Source: Marinobacter qingdaonensis
Lineage (GTDB): Bacteria > Pseudomonadota > Gammaproteobacteria > Pseudomonadales > Oleiphilaceae
Assembly (NCBI RefSeq): GCF_034555935.1
Contig: NZ_JAYDCJ010000003.1
Location: 868,001-932,000, forward strand
DNA length: 64,000 bases
Direction: 5' to 3'
Shown: positions 15,494 through 24,466 of the stretch, piece by piece
Numbering within the stretch: position 1 is the first letter of the stretch
How the letters are laid out: each line of letters opens with the position of its first letter
Made by a program: the position numbers and the translations under genes
The notes under the pieces: model-generated
What the model saw: the letters and a program-made list of their open reading frames with translations, nothing else
Databases searched by the model: none
What the model was told of the DNA's origin: nothing

Positions 15494-15937
15494 GTGCTGG
15501 TAAAGATGCTTCTAGTATTACTGGGTCTGTTGTCTGTCTCTGCGAACGCTGGCGTTTATCGTTGGGTCGATGATAAGGGCCGTACCCATTTCGGCGATCG
15601 CCCACCCGCTGAGTCGAACTCGGAGCCTGTCAAAGTCACCCCGCCCCCTCCCGATGCTGACAATCTGGCTAATGAGCGTCGTCAGCGAATGAACGAATTT
15701 TTGGATTCACAGCAGGATGAGAGGCAGTCCCGGCAGGCGGCCAAGGCTGAAGCGGACCAGCAGGCCGCGAAAGAGGCTGAGCTTTGCCGAAAGCTTCAGG
15801 CCCGACTCAAGCACATGGCCAGCGTTTCCACGTTCTACAACCTGAATGAACAGGGCGAGCGGGTGTACGTGAGTGAGGAAGAGAACGACCGAATTCGCGA
15901 GCGGTTCCGCACCAAGGTTCAGGAAACATGCGGCTGA
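15494..15937 (+). CDS. DUF4124 domain secreted protein
   Basis: 147 residues from GTG 15494, chosen because GGAG lies 6 bases before it and the protein then opens directly with a signal peptide (KMLLVLLGLLSVSANA). GTG 15482 is the alternative. The mature N-terminus GVYRWVDDKGRTHFGDRPP is the DUF4124 signature, a small strand-rich domain found at the N-terminus of many envelope proteins. A charged, probably coiled region follows (DSQQDERQSRQAAKAEADQQAAKEAE), then a conserved-looking tail with two cysteines (ELCRKLQ and ETCG). Its last 10 bases overlap the glycerophosphodiesterase start, so they are likely co-transcribed. Function unknown. Confidence 0.85.
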   Translation: MLVKMLLVLLGLLSVSANAGVYRWVDDKGRTHFGDRPPAESNSEPVKVTPPPPDADNLANERRQRMNEFLDSQQDERQSRQAAKAEADQQAAKEAELCRKLQARLKHMASVSTFYNLNEQGERVYVSEEENDRIRERFRTKVQETCG

Positions 15938-17196
15938 GTGTGCTTCGCCTCCTAGTCGTGGGGGCGTTGTTCTGTTCAGCGCCCTGGCCGGCGGCGCAGG
16001 CAGCAATGCCGGGTTGGTCGTTCCTTTTGGATGGCTCAGTCGCCCAGCTCGGTGAGCGGCCCCGAGCGTTGGTTGCGGATATGGACCCGGGGCCACTGAA
16101 AGATCAATTACAAGCCTGTGAGGGGAGGCCGATGCATTGGGCCGAGTTCTCGATCGGCCACCGGGGCGCTCCGCTGCGCTTTCCAGAGCACACGCTGGAA
16201 TCCTACACGGCGGCGGCCCGAATGGGTGCGGGCATCGTGGAGTGCGACGTCACTTTCACCAAGGATCGGGAACTGGTGTGCCGCCATGCCCAGGACGATC
16301 TGCACACCACCACCAACGTCGTCACCATCCCCGAATTGAACGCCAAATGCACTCAGCCCTTTGTGCCGGCCGTCCCCAGCGAAGGCAAACCGGCCCAGGC
16401 CGAATGTCGGACCAGTGACTTTACCCTGGCGGAGTTGAAATCACTCCAAGGCAAGACCGACGACGTCAACCCGATGGCGACGACGCCCGAGGCCTATATC
16501 AATGCCGGCCCACGGCCGTTGGCCCGGGGTACTTTGTTGAGCCACCGCGAGAGCATCCGACTGTTGAAGGCGCTGGGTGTGGGCTTTGCACCGGAACTGA
16601 AAACCCCGGTGGTGGCCATGCCTTACGAGGGGGACTACACCCAGGAGGATTTTGCCCGACAGATGATCGCCGAGTACCGGGCCGAGGGCGTGCCGCCAGA
16701 AGCTGTGTGGCCGCAATCGTTTCGGCTGGCGGATATCCTTTTCTGGCTCGATCAGGCCAATGAGTTTGGCCAGCGGGCGGCCTTGCTGGATATGGACAAG
16801 CCCACGCCGCTGAACACCTCGCTGATCGCCATGGCCAAGCTGAAAGCCCTGGGAGTGAACGCCGTGGCTGCGCCTTTGTGGAAATTGCTGGCCCTGGACG
16901 ACCAGGGGCACATCGTGCCGTCGCGCTACGCCAGAAATGCTCGCATGGCCGGCCTGGCGCTGCTTGCCTGGACGGTGGAGCGTAGTGGCTCTCTGGCGGG
17001 CGGAGGCGGCTGGTATTACCAAAGCGTGGCCCAAGCCATTAATAATGATGGCGATATGTTCGCGGTGATTGATGCGCTGGCACGGGAAGTTGGGGTTGTT
17101 GGCATCTTCTCGGATTGGCCCGCCACCACCACGTTTTACGCGAATTGCACGGGGCGGGCAGGCCCCTCGCGGCGGCCCTTTCTGAACATCGAATGA
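15928..17196 (+). CDS. Periplasmic glycerophosphodiester phosphodiesterase
   Basis: 422 residues with a signal peptide (LLVVGALFCSAPWPAAQA). The catalytic domain starts at about residue 75: SIGHRGAPLRFPEHTLESY holds the HRG and PEHT motifs, VECDVTFTKD the metal-binding acidic residues, and CRHAQDDL the second histidine region. These enzymes hydrolyse glycerophosphodiesters to glycerol 3-phosphate and an alcohol, using a divalent metal. The length and an inserted segment (about residues 125-195) are like the longer GlpQ-related forms. It overlaps the DUF4124 gene by 10 bases. The C-terminal FSDWPATTTFYANC pattern closes the TIM barrel. Substrate range cannot be read. Confidence 0.9.
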   Translation: MRLSVLRLLVVGALFCSAPWPAAQAAMPGWSFLLDGSVAQLGERPRALVADMDPGPLKDQLQACEGRPMHWAEFSIGHRGAPLRFPEHTLESYTAAARMGAGIVECDVTFTKDRELVCRHAQDDLHTTTNVVTIPELNAKCTQPFVPAVPSEGKPAQAECRTSDFTLAELKSLQGKTDDVNPMATTPEAYINAGPRPLARGTLLSHRESIRLLKALGVGFAPELKTPVVAMPYEGDYTQEDFARQMIAEYRAEGVPPEAVWPQSFRLADILFWLDQANEFGQRAALLDMDKPTPLNTSLIAMAKLKALGVNAVAAPLWKLLALDDQGHIVPSRYARNARMAGLALLAWTVERSGSLAGGGGWYYQSVAQAINNDGDMFAVIDALAREVGVVGIFSDWPATTTFYANCTGRAGPSRRPFLNIE

Positions 17197-17323
17197 CAAA
17201 ACTGTAGTCCGGTTTTAACCCACAACAGGCGGGAATCCGGTTAGGGTGAGTTCACGTGATCGCAACGTAGGTTGATGATTGCAAAAGAGAAAGGACATCT
17301 GAACTCACTAGGAGGAATGCCTT

Positions 17324-17902
17324 ATGAATTCCACAACCCGTTTTGCCTGTGCCACTGTTCTGATGGCGACTGCAGCTGCCGCCCCCGCAGCCTGGGCACA
17401 GAGTGGTGTTGAGCGTGAACAGAGTGGCCCTTACATCAGCGGTAGCTACGGTGGCTACAAATCGCATGGTGGTGAATTCGAGGACGAGAATGACATGCTG
17501 GCCGCGGCCCTGGGTTACCAATTTAACCCGTTCTTCGCCCTGGAAGCGGAGTACATCGACTTCGGCAATTTCGGTGAAGACGATGTGGAAGGCAAGCTGA
17601 AGGGTGTTGGTCTGAGTGCCGTGGGCCGGATTCCGCTCACCGACAGCTTCGGTGTTTACGGCAAAGCGGGTGCGTTCGCCTCGGCGTTTGATGTGGACGC
17701 CTTCGATGAAGACGAAACCTACGACGAGGTGAGCCCATTTGTTGGCGCCGGTGTCGATTTCCGGGTGACCCAGCAGCTGACGGCATTCGCTGAGTATAAT
17801 CACTACAACGTCGATATCGACGAAGACGACTTCAATGGCCAGGTAACCAACGACGGTCCCGAATTTGATACCGGTCGGGTCGGCCTGAAGTACCAGTTTT
17901 AA
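17324..17902 (+). CDS. Outer-membrane beta-barrel protein (OmpA-like/OmpW-sized porin family)
   Basis: 192 residues. Signal peptide with cleavage after AWA, then an eight-strand-sized barrel with alternating patterns: GPYISGSYGGYKSHG, AAALGYQFNPFFALEAEYIDFG, GVGLSAVGRIPLTDSFGVYGKAG, SPFVGAGVDFRVTQQLTAFAEYNHY, ending in VGLKYQF with the terminal phenylalanine typical of BamA substrates. A strong AGGAGGA ribosome binding site precedes the start. Very acidic loops (DAFDEDETYDE, VDIDEDDF) suit a marine envelope. A terminator follows, so it is probably a single-gene transcript. Function beyond envelope structure is unknown. Confidence 0.88.
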   Translation: MNSTTRFACATVLMATAAAAPAAWAQSGVEREQSGPYISGSYGGYKSHGGEFEDENDMLAAALGYQFNPFFALEAEYIDFGNFGEDDVEGKLKGVGLSAVGRIPLTDSFGVYGKAGAFASAFDVDAFDEDETYDEVSPFVGAGVDFRVTQQLTAFAEYNHYNVDIDEDDFNGQVTNDGPEFDTGRVGLKYQF

Positions 17903-17915
17903 GTTCAGTTGTAAC

Positions 17916-17940
17916 AAGACGCGGCCTTTGGCCGCGTCTT
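17916..17940 (+). terminator. Rho-independent terminator after the barrel gene
   Basis: A perfect 11-base stem (17916-17926 with 17930-17940) with a TTT loop, GC-rich at its heart, lies 14 bases after the stop. The following bases are pyrimidine-rich (GCTCTCCCTCC). Confidence 0.8.
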
Positions 17941-18294
17941 GCTCTCCCTCCAGCCCCTTCTAGAAAATCTCGCCTAGATCAGTTCTGATCACCTTAATGT
18001 CTTAGGCCCCGTGCGACTGAGACGTATCAGAATTAATTGGTAGTGCACCAATAAAATAGCCGGTTATGTCTGGGATCTGGTGTCATCGATGTGAACTGTG
18101 ATACCAAGCTCTTAGACATAGCGAATATCCGCAGCACTTCAGATCGTTGACGTTCTTTGCTCGGGCAGAGCGCTAGGGACTTCTCAAGAACCCGGCAAAC
18201 GATCAAATGGACTAATTGTTCCAGCTCGTCGATCGCCAATAATGTGGGTGAAGATTTCAGTCGTCCGAATATCGCTGTGTGGGGCGTTATGTTT
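17941..18294. other. Gene-free stretch upstream of higBA
   Basis: About 350 bases of lower GC with no supported gene. It contains a short inverted repeat at 18036-18052 (ATTGGT, five-base spacer, ACCAAT). A minus-strand open frame across here continues antisense into higB and has no recognisable product. Confidence 0.4.
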
Positions 18295-18323
18295 TTGATA
18301 CCTGATACGTTACGGGGTACACT
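18295..18323 (+). promoter_or_regulatory. Sigma-70 promoter and probable operator of higBA
   Basis: TTGATA at 18295-18300 and TACACT at 18318-18323 are separated by 17 bases. Two GATAC direct repeats (18297-18301 overlap and 18304-18308) sit across the -35 and spacer, a suitable place for HigA autorepression. The predicted transcription start falls at or within a base or two of the higB ATG at 18330. Confidence 0.55.
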
Positions 18324-18329
18324 CAGGGA

Positions 18330-18608
18330 ATGATTCGAAGCTTCAAACACAAGGGCTTGGCAAGATTCTTCAAGTCCGGCAGCACAGCAGGGATTCAGGC
18401 CGCTCATGAAAAGAGGCTTCGGCTAATTCTAGGCAGACTAAATGCAGCGTCAGATGCCAAAGATATGGACTTACCTGGCCTGCGGTTGCACGAACTCTCA
18501 GGTAATCGCGTTGGAATCTGGTCAGTGACGGTCAGCGGTAACTGGCGGGTGACGTTCCGGTTCGTGGATGGAGATGCTGAGATAGTGAATTACGAAGATT
18601 ACCACTGA
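18330..18608 (+). CDS. higB: HigB-family toxin (RelE-like mRNA endonuclease)
   Basis: 92 residues. The start [22 protein letters not shown], the [15 protein letters not shown] helix, the [11 protein letters not shown] loop and [15 protein letters not shown] strand match HigB toxins of the RelE/ParE fold, with the C-terminal VNYEDYH containing the conserved Tyr/His end. HigB cleaves ribosome-bound mRNA. The antitoxin gene follows after 10 bases. No spaced ribosome binding site precedes the ATG (AGGGA abuts it), and the promoter lies immediately upstream. Toxin-first order is the norm for this family. Confidence 0.93.
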   Translation: MIRSFKHKGLARFFKSGSTAGIQAAHEKRLRLILGRLNAASDAKDMDLPGLRLHELSGNRVGIWSVTVSGNWRVTFRFVDGDAEIVNYEDYH

Positions 18609-18618
18609 GGTGACCCCA

Positions 18619-18906
18619 ATGTTGATGCATAATCCCCCTCATCCCGGCGAAATACTCAGAGAGCTTTGCCTTGAGCCTTTGGGCCTCTCTGTTACAGCGG
18701 CTGCAGAGGCTCTGGGCGTTAGTCGAAAAACTCTGAGCGCTGTGCTGAACGGCAAGGCTGGCATTAGCCCTGAAATGGCTATCCGGCTTTCTATCGCTTT
18801 TGAAACCTCGGCAGAAAGCTGGCTGAATCAGCAGTCCCAGTATGAGCTCTGGCATGCGGAGCAACATCGCAAAGAGCTCAATGTTAAGAAGCTTGTTGCT
18901 GCCTGA
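18619..18906 (+). CDS. higA: HigA-family antitoxin
   Basis: 95 residues from ATG 18619, preferred over GTG 18610 because GAGGTG lies six bases before it. [58 protein letters not shown] is the XRE-type helix-turn-helix of HigA/VapI antitoxins (PHPGEIL start, helix-turn-helix at about residues 25-46). It should neutralise HigB and repress the shared promoter at 18295-18323. Confidence 0.93.
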   Translation: MLMHNPPHPGEILRELCLEPLGLSVTAAAEALGVSRKTLSAVLNGKAGISPEMAIRLSIAFETSAESWLNQQSQYELWHAEQHRKELNVKKLVAA

Positions 18907-19080
18907 AGCAGCACATAACCAAGCCAGTCATGGCATCGCCGTGCGCATGCCGGCTAGCGTTATCGCACCATCTACATGTCTGCTCTGCGACCGCAGTGTC
19001 AACAGAGATTAGGGAGCATTTGCTCACCGAAGTAAGCATAAAGCGACCAAAACAGCCAAGTGTTGGTTCGACAACAGGAA

Positions 19081-19118
19081 GTCAGAACGCGGCACGCCGC
19101 CACGTCCTGACTGACTTT
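19081..19118 (+). terminator. Possible plus-strand terminator between higA and cysK
   Basis: An imperfect stem (19081-19091 with 19101-19111) is followed by TTTTTT on the plus strand at 19116-19121. The T run is oriented for plus-strand transcripts from higBA, although it lies about 170 bases past the higA stop and touches the end of cysK. Confidence 0.4.
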
Positions 19119-19119
19119 T

Positions 19120-20091
<972 letters not shown>

Positions 20092-20128
20092 GGTGCGCTC
20101 CTTGTCGTTTTGGGCAGTCTAGCACCAC

Positions 20129-23053
20129 TCAGTCTTTTATGGCGCGAACCTCCAGCCGGTTCCGGCCATTTTGCTTGGCGGCGTAGAGGGCCTGGTCGGC
20201 CAGCCGCAGGAATTGGGCCGGGGAGTCGTTGGGGTCGGGCACGCCGGTGGCCAGGCCAATGCTGATGGTCAGGCTGATCTCCTGGCCGGCAAACACGGTG
20301 GAGCAGTCGGCGATGGCGTTGCGGAAGCGGTCCAGCCGATCAATGATTTCCTTGCGGTTCTGATAGGTGGTGAACACCACAAACTCCTCGCCGCCGAACC
20401 GCGCCAGGCGGTCGGTTTCGCGTCGGAAATGCCGTTTCATCATCTCGGCCAGGGTCTTCAGGCAATGGTCGCCGGCTTCGTGGCCGTAAGTGTCGTTGAT
20501 CGCCTTGAAGTGGTCGGCATCGACCATAGCCACGGCAAAGCCATCGTGATTGCGCTGGCACCACTGGAAGCTCTTGCGGAACTCCCGGTCGAAAAAGCTG
20601 CGGTTACCGAGTTTGGTCAGGTTGTCGGTCACGCTCAGGCGGGCCAGGGCGTCGTTGGCGTTGGCCAGTTCCCGGTTCAGGCGCTTGAGTTTGCGGTTCC
20701 AGTAGAACAACAGGGCGGCGCCAATCAGGCCAAGGGCCAGCACCTGCCAGACCAGGGTGTAGTCCACCGATTGCTCAATCTTGATGTTGCGCCAGTAGGC
20801 CCTGAGGCTGGCCCGCTCGTCGGCGGTCAGGGTTTCCACCAGCTTCTGCATAATGTCCAGCAGCATGGGTTCGTCGCTGCGGGTGGCAATGGCAAGGGCC
20901 CAGTCGGCCGGGATGCGGCCAATCACTTTCACGTCCGCCAGTCCCTGTTCCTGCATCTGGTAGCTGGCGGAGGCGAGGTTGGTGACAAACCCCGCCAGTT
21001 TTCGCTCCTGCAGCAGTTTCAGGCCGTCTTTCTCGGTGTCCACCTCGACGAATTGTAATTTGGGGTAGCGGTAGCGAAGCAGCTCCGTGAAGGCGTAGTT
21101 CTTGACCAGGCCAACCTGGCCACCGGCCAGATCACCGACGTTTTCGATGAAGGGCGCTTCGATGCGCCCCAGGACTATGTTGGGCACCCGAATGTAGGCG
21201 TCGGTGAAATTCAGGTATTGGGCACGCTCCGGCGTTTTCATGGCCATGGACAGGATGTCGCACTCACGCTCCTGGATGGCCTCAAGGCTTTCGGTCCAGG
21301 AGTCTGTGGGCACCCGTTTGAAGCGAATGTTGCCGCGCTCGCTCAGAACCCGTAGCACCTCGGCGGACACGCCCACGTGGGTGTCGGAATCGTCCAGCCC
21401 TTCCAGCGGCAGCCACTCGTTGTCAATGCAGTAGGGGATGGTTCGATTCCGGTCGCTGAGCCAGGCCTCTTCCTCTGGGGACAGCTTGGGCTTCGCCCGG
21501 CTGGGGCTGTCCTGAACCCCCGAGGCCCCCAGCCAGCGGTTCTCGATGGTGCGCTTTTCGGTGTCACTGATGGCCGCCAGGGCCTGATCCAGAATTTCGG
21601 CGACCGGCGCCAGGGATTTGCGAACGCCAAATCGCAGGTCCTCTCCGGGTTGGTTCTCAAACACCAGCTCGCCGGCAATGCGCACGCCGGGAATCCTCAA
21701 TTCCTGAATCCAAAAGTTGCCGTTGGGGAGCGCCGCCAGAACCGCATCCACCCGATCATGCTCCAAGGCTCGGAACATGGCCTCCTGGGAGCTGAAAACC
21801 TTGGCGGCTTCCCCCAGCTCTTCGACGACCCGGCGTTCGTAGTATATGTCGGCCGCTAATCCAACCTCGTAGCTGCGCAGGCTGCTGAGGCCCCGGTACT
21901 CCAGCCCGCCATCGCGGGTGAACACCACGTTGGGAATGATGTAGTAGGGCTCAGTAAACTGAGCAAATGTCTGTCGATCTTCGGTCTGTGACATGTTGGC
22001 GAGAACATCAATGGAGCCTTCCCGAAGCATGTGCAGCAGATCAGGCCACTCTCCGGCCACGGGCGTCACTTGCAGGCCGGTCAAATCGGTCAGGCGGTTG
22101 AGTACATCCACCGTTAGCCCCTGGAACTTGTCGCCATCGCGAAAGCTGAATGGGGCGTAGTCTTCCATGAGGCCAACCCGAACCGGGCCCAGTTCAGACA
22201 GGAAAATCCGTTGGCGGTCACTCAGGCGAAAGCTCTCGGGTTCGCTGATGCTGGCCCCGCCAAACTCCCGCCAGCGTTGCAATAACAAGTTTCGGCGGGA
22301 TTCGGGGATGGCGGCCAAGCCAATCTGGATGCGTCGGAACAGTTCCGGCTTGTCCCGTTTGACCCCGATTCGCAAATCCTCCTGAGCCTGGGGGCCAAGG
22401 GGGGCTGGCCCTGCGATCTCGAGAAAATAGAAGCCGGCGGCGTTGGCCTCATATTTCAGGCTCAGTCTGGGCCCCAGTACCATATCGACCCAGCCGAACG
22501 CCAGGGCGCGCACCAGGCTGGGAATGGAGTCGTACACGTTCACGGCGATGCCGTTCTGTTCCAGCACCTTGTGGTAATACGTGCCCTCAATGATACCGAC
22601 GGTCCGGCCTTGCAGGTCGGCGAGTCCGCCGATGTTTCCCAGGGGCCGATTGCTGTCCTGCATGAGGTAGGTTTGGCGGATGTGGTAGGGGTCGGTGAAC
22701 AGAATCTCTTCGGCCATGTCTTCCCGGTAGGAAATGGCATCGATGGCGTCCAGCTCGCCGCTCAGGAAGGCGGCGTAAAGCTCGGGCCAGTTCCCGGCCC
22801 GGAATTCGAACTCCAGGCCGCTGTTGATCGCCACTTCTTTTAGGATATCGGCGGAAAAACCGGAGGTGGCGCGGCCCTCGAAAAAGGAATAGGGCTTGTT
22901 GTCGGCGACCACACCAACCGACACCCTCTCGGAGGGCGCCGGGGGTTCTTCGCCGCTGGCGGTTTGCAGGTTGAACGCGACGATGAGGGCTAGAAAAGCA
23001 CGCCCCAGACAGGTGAGAAAGCAATGTGAACGGGGGGCGAACCTGTCTCTCAT
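20129..23053 (-). CDS. Diguanylate cyclase with three tandem periplasmic solute-binding domains
   Basis: 974 residues. Signal peptide, then three SBP_bac_3-type modules: residues about 43-270 (SVGVVADNKPYSFFEG...GYSADIL-like FSADILKE), about 290-515 (VRVGLMEDYAPFSFRDG), and about 550-770 (IPYCIDNEWLPLEGL). Each repeats the pattern WPELYAAFLSGELDAI/WPDLLHMLREGSIDVL/ESLEAIQERECDIL. A membrane helix at about 790-808 (VWQVLALGLIGAALLFYW) leads to a GGDEF domain with GGEEF and an RETD inhibitory site five residues before it. It should make cyclic-di-GMP in response to amino-acid-like periplasmic ligands. No transporter genes adjoin it. Confidence 0.93.
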   Translation of the reverse strand: MRDRFAPRSHCFLTCLGRAFLALIVAFNLQTASGEEPPAPSERVSVGVVADNKPYSFFEGRATSGFSADILKEVAINSGLEFEFRAGNWPELYAAFLSGELDAIDAISYREDMAEEILFTDPYHIRQTYLMQDSNRPLGNIGGLADLQGRTVGIIEGTYYHKVLEQNGIAVNVYDSIPSLVRALAFGWVDMVLGPRLSLKYEANAAGFYFLEIAGPAPLGPQAQEDLRIGVKRDKPELFRRIQIGLAAIPESRRNLLLQRWREFGGASISEPESFRLSDRQRIFLSELGPVRVGLMEDYAPFSFRDGDKFQGLTVDVLNRLTDLTGLQVTPVAGEWPDLLHMLREGSIDVLANMSQTEDRQTFAQFTEPYYIIPNVVFTRDGGLEYRGLSSLRSYEVGLAADIYYERRVVEELGEAAKVFSSQEAMFRALEHDRVDAVLAALPNGNFWIQELRIPGVRIAGELVFENQPGEDLRFGVRKSLAPVAEILDQALAAISDTEKRTIENRWLGASGVQDSPSRAKPKLSPEEEAWLSDRNRTIPYCIDNEWLPLEGLDDSDTHVGVSAEVLRVLSERGNIRFKRVPTDSWTESLEAIQERECDILSMAMKTPERAQYLNFTDAYIRVPNIVLGRIEAPFIENVGDLAGGQVGLVKNYAFTELLRYRYPKLQFVEVDTEKDGLKLLQERKLAGFVTNLASASYQMQEQGLADVKVIGRIPADWALAIATRSDEPMLLDIMQKLVETLTADERASLRAYWRNIKIEQSVDYTLVWQVLALGLIGAALLFYWNRKLKRLNRELANANDALARLSVTDNLTKLGNRSFFDREFRKSFQWCQRNHDGFAVAMVDADHFKAINDTYGHEAGDHCLKTLAEMMKRHFRRETDRLARFGGEEFVVFTTYQNRKEIIDRLDRFRNAIADCSTVFAGQEISLTISIGLATGVPDPNDSPAQFLRLADQALYAAKQNGRNRLEVRAIKD

Positions 23054-23127
23054 CGGGCTGCCGGCGATCAGTTGTTATTGTGAACTAAGTTTAGTCCCTG
23101 ATGCCGGCATTGCTAGAGTGTGGCGGT

Positions 23128-23571
23128 TTAATGACCAACCTCGCGGCCGGTGTAGTCGCTAAAGTCCGGTTTTTTCGACTGATGGCGATCGTCGGTCATG
23201 TACGCGGAGGTGAGAATAAATTCTGCGGTCGCCTTGTTGCAGGCCACCGGGATGTTCCACAGGGCAGCAATGCGCAGCAGCGCCTTGATGTCCGGGTCGT
23301 GGGGCTGAGGTTCCAGAGGGTCCCAGAAAAACACCAGCAGGTCGATTTCACCCTCGGCGATCTTGGCGCCGATTTGCTGGTCACCGCCCAGCGGGCCGCT
23401 CAGCAGGCAGTGGATGTCGTCCCGGCCCAGGTGGTCGCGCAACAGCCGACCGGTGGTGCCCGTGGCGTAGAGGGTCAGGGGCGCGAAGCGGGTCCGGTTC
23501 TCGGAGGCCCATTCGACGAGCTCCTTTTTCTTGTTGTCGTGCGCCACCAGCGCAACGGATTTCACGGCCAT
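23128..23571 (-). CDS. mgsA: Methylglyoxal synthase
   Basis: 147 residues from ATG 23571; the upstream extension is rejected because AAAGGAG lies between it and this ATG and family members start MAxxxxxxxVAHDxxK. Motifs: VALVAHDNKKKELVEW, LYATGTTGRLL, LLSGPLGGDQQIGAKIAEG with the catalytic Asp, DLLVFFWDPLEPQPHDPDIKALLR and NIPVACNKATAEFI. It turns dihydroxyacetone phosphate into methylglyoxal, a bypass of lower glycolysis that relieves sugar-phosphate stress. Standard length. Confidence 0.96.
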   Translation of the reverse strand: MAVKSVALVAHDNKKKELVEWASENRTRFAPLTLYATGTTGRLLRDHLGRDDIHCLLSGPLGGDQQIGAKIAEGEIDLLVFFWDPLEPQPHDPDIKALLRIAALWNIPVACNKATAEFILTSAYMTDDRHQSKKPDFSDYTGREVGH

Positions 23572-23655
23572 TTGAGGTAAAGTCTCCTTTTTACTGGATA
23601 AAGCCAAAGTCAGTGTTTCACATGCGGACACTGGACGGAATAGGGAGCCCGAGTT

Positions 23656-24441
23656 ATGTCAGTGAGCAGCACGGTGGACTGGACCACCACCCCAGCCGCC
23701 GTCTGGCGGCGTCACCGGTCGGGCCTGCGGGCCATTCGCCGGCTGGATCCGGTGCAGTGGGAGGCCCTGACCGGCATCGAACGCCAGCAGCAGGCCCTGG
23801 CCCGCAACACCGAGCGCTTTCTGGCGGGCGAACCTTCCAACAATGCCCTGCTTTGGGGTGCCCGGGGTACTGGCAAATCGTCGGTGATCAAGGCCCTGCT
23901 GAACCGCTACCGGGACCAGGGCCTGCGGATGATCGAGGTCGACAAGGACGATCTGGTGAACCTGCCGGAAATCGTCGACGACATCTGCGATCTCAGCTTC
24001 CGCTTTGTGATTTTCTGCGACGACCTGTCCTTCGACGCCGGCGAAACCGGCTACAAGGCCCTGAAAAGTGTTCTGGAAGGCTCGCTGGAATTGCCGCCGG
24101 ACAACGTCCGGGTGTACGCCACCTCCAACCGCCGGCACCTGATGCCGGAATTCATGGCCGACAATCTGGCCAGCGACATGCGCGGCGGGGAACTGCACCC
24201 GGCCGAGGCCATTGAGGAGCAGGTGTCTCTGGCGGACCGGTTCGGGCTGCAGCTCTCGTTTTACGCGTTCTCGCAGGAGGTTTACCTGCAGGCGGTGGAT
24301 GCCCTGTTTCCGGACGTCGCCGACCGGGAGGCGCTGCACCGTCAGGCCATCCGGTTTGCCACCGGCAAGGGCGTGCGCAATGGCCGCACGGCGCAGCAGT
24401 TCTATCGCCAGTATGCCGGCAGCGAACTGCCGGACCGGTAA
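23656..24441 (+). CDS. DUF815 family AAA+ ATPase
   Basis: 261 residues. Walker A GARGTGKSS at about 69-77, Walker B FVIFCDDLSFD at about 115-125, and sensor YATSNRRHLMPEF. The N-terminal WRRHRSGLRAIRRLDPVQWEALTGIERQQQALARNT and C-terminal ARFATGKGVRNGRTAQQFYRQY patterns are those of DUF815, a widespread clamp-loader-like ATPase of unknown function. Cytoplasmic. It is divergent from mgsA (84 bases) and convergent with the DUF3422 gene. Confidence 0.9.
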   Translation: MSVSSTVDWTTTPAAVWRRHRSGLRAIRRLDPVQWEALTGIERQQQALARNTERFLAGEPSNNALLWGARGTGKSSVIKALLNRYRDQGLRMIEVDKDDLVNLPEIVDDICDLSFRFVIFCDDLSFDAGETGYKALKSVLEGSLELPPDNVRVYATSNRRHLMPEFMADNLASDMRGGELHPAEAIEEQVSLADRFGLQLSFYAFSQEVYLQAVDALFPDVADREALHRQAIRFATGKGVRNGRTAQQFYRQYAGSELPDR

Positions 24442-24466
24442 GAGTTAATGAAGGGCGACTGACGGG

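Noticed and set aside
18033-18407. Possible 124-residue minus-strand gene upstream of higB
   Set aside because: It runs antisense through the higBA promoter and the start of higB and resembles no known antitoxin or regulator.
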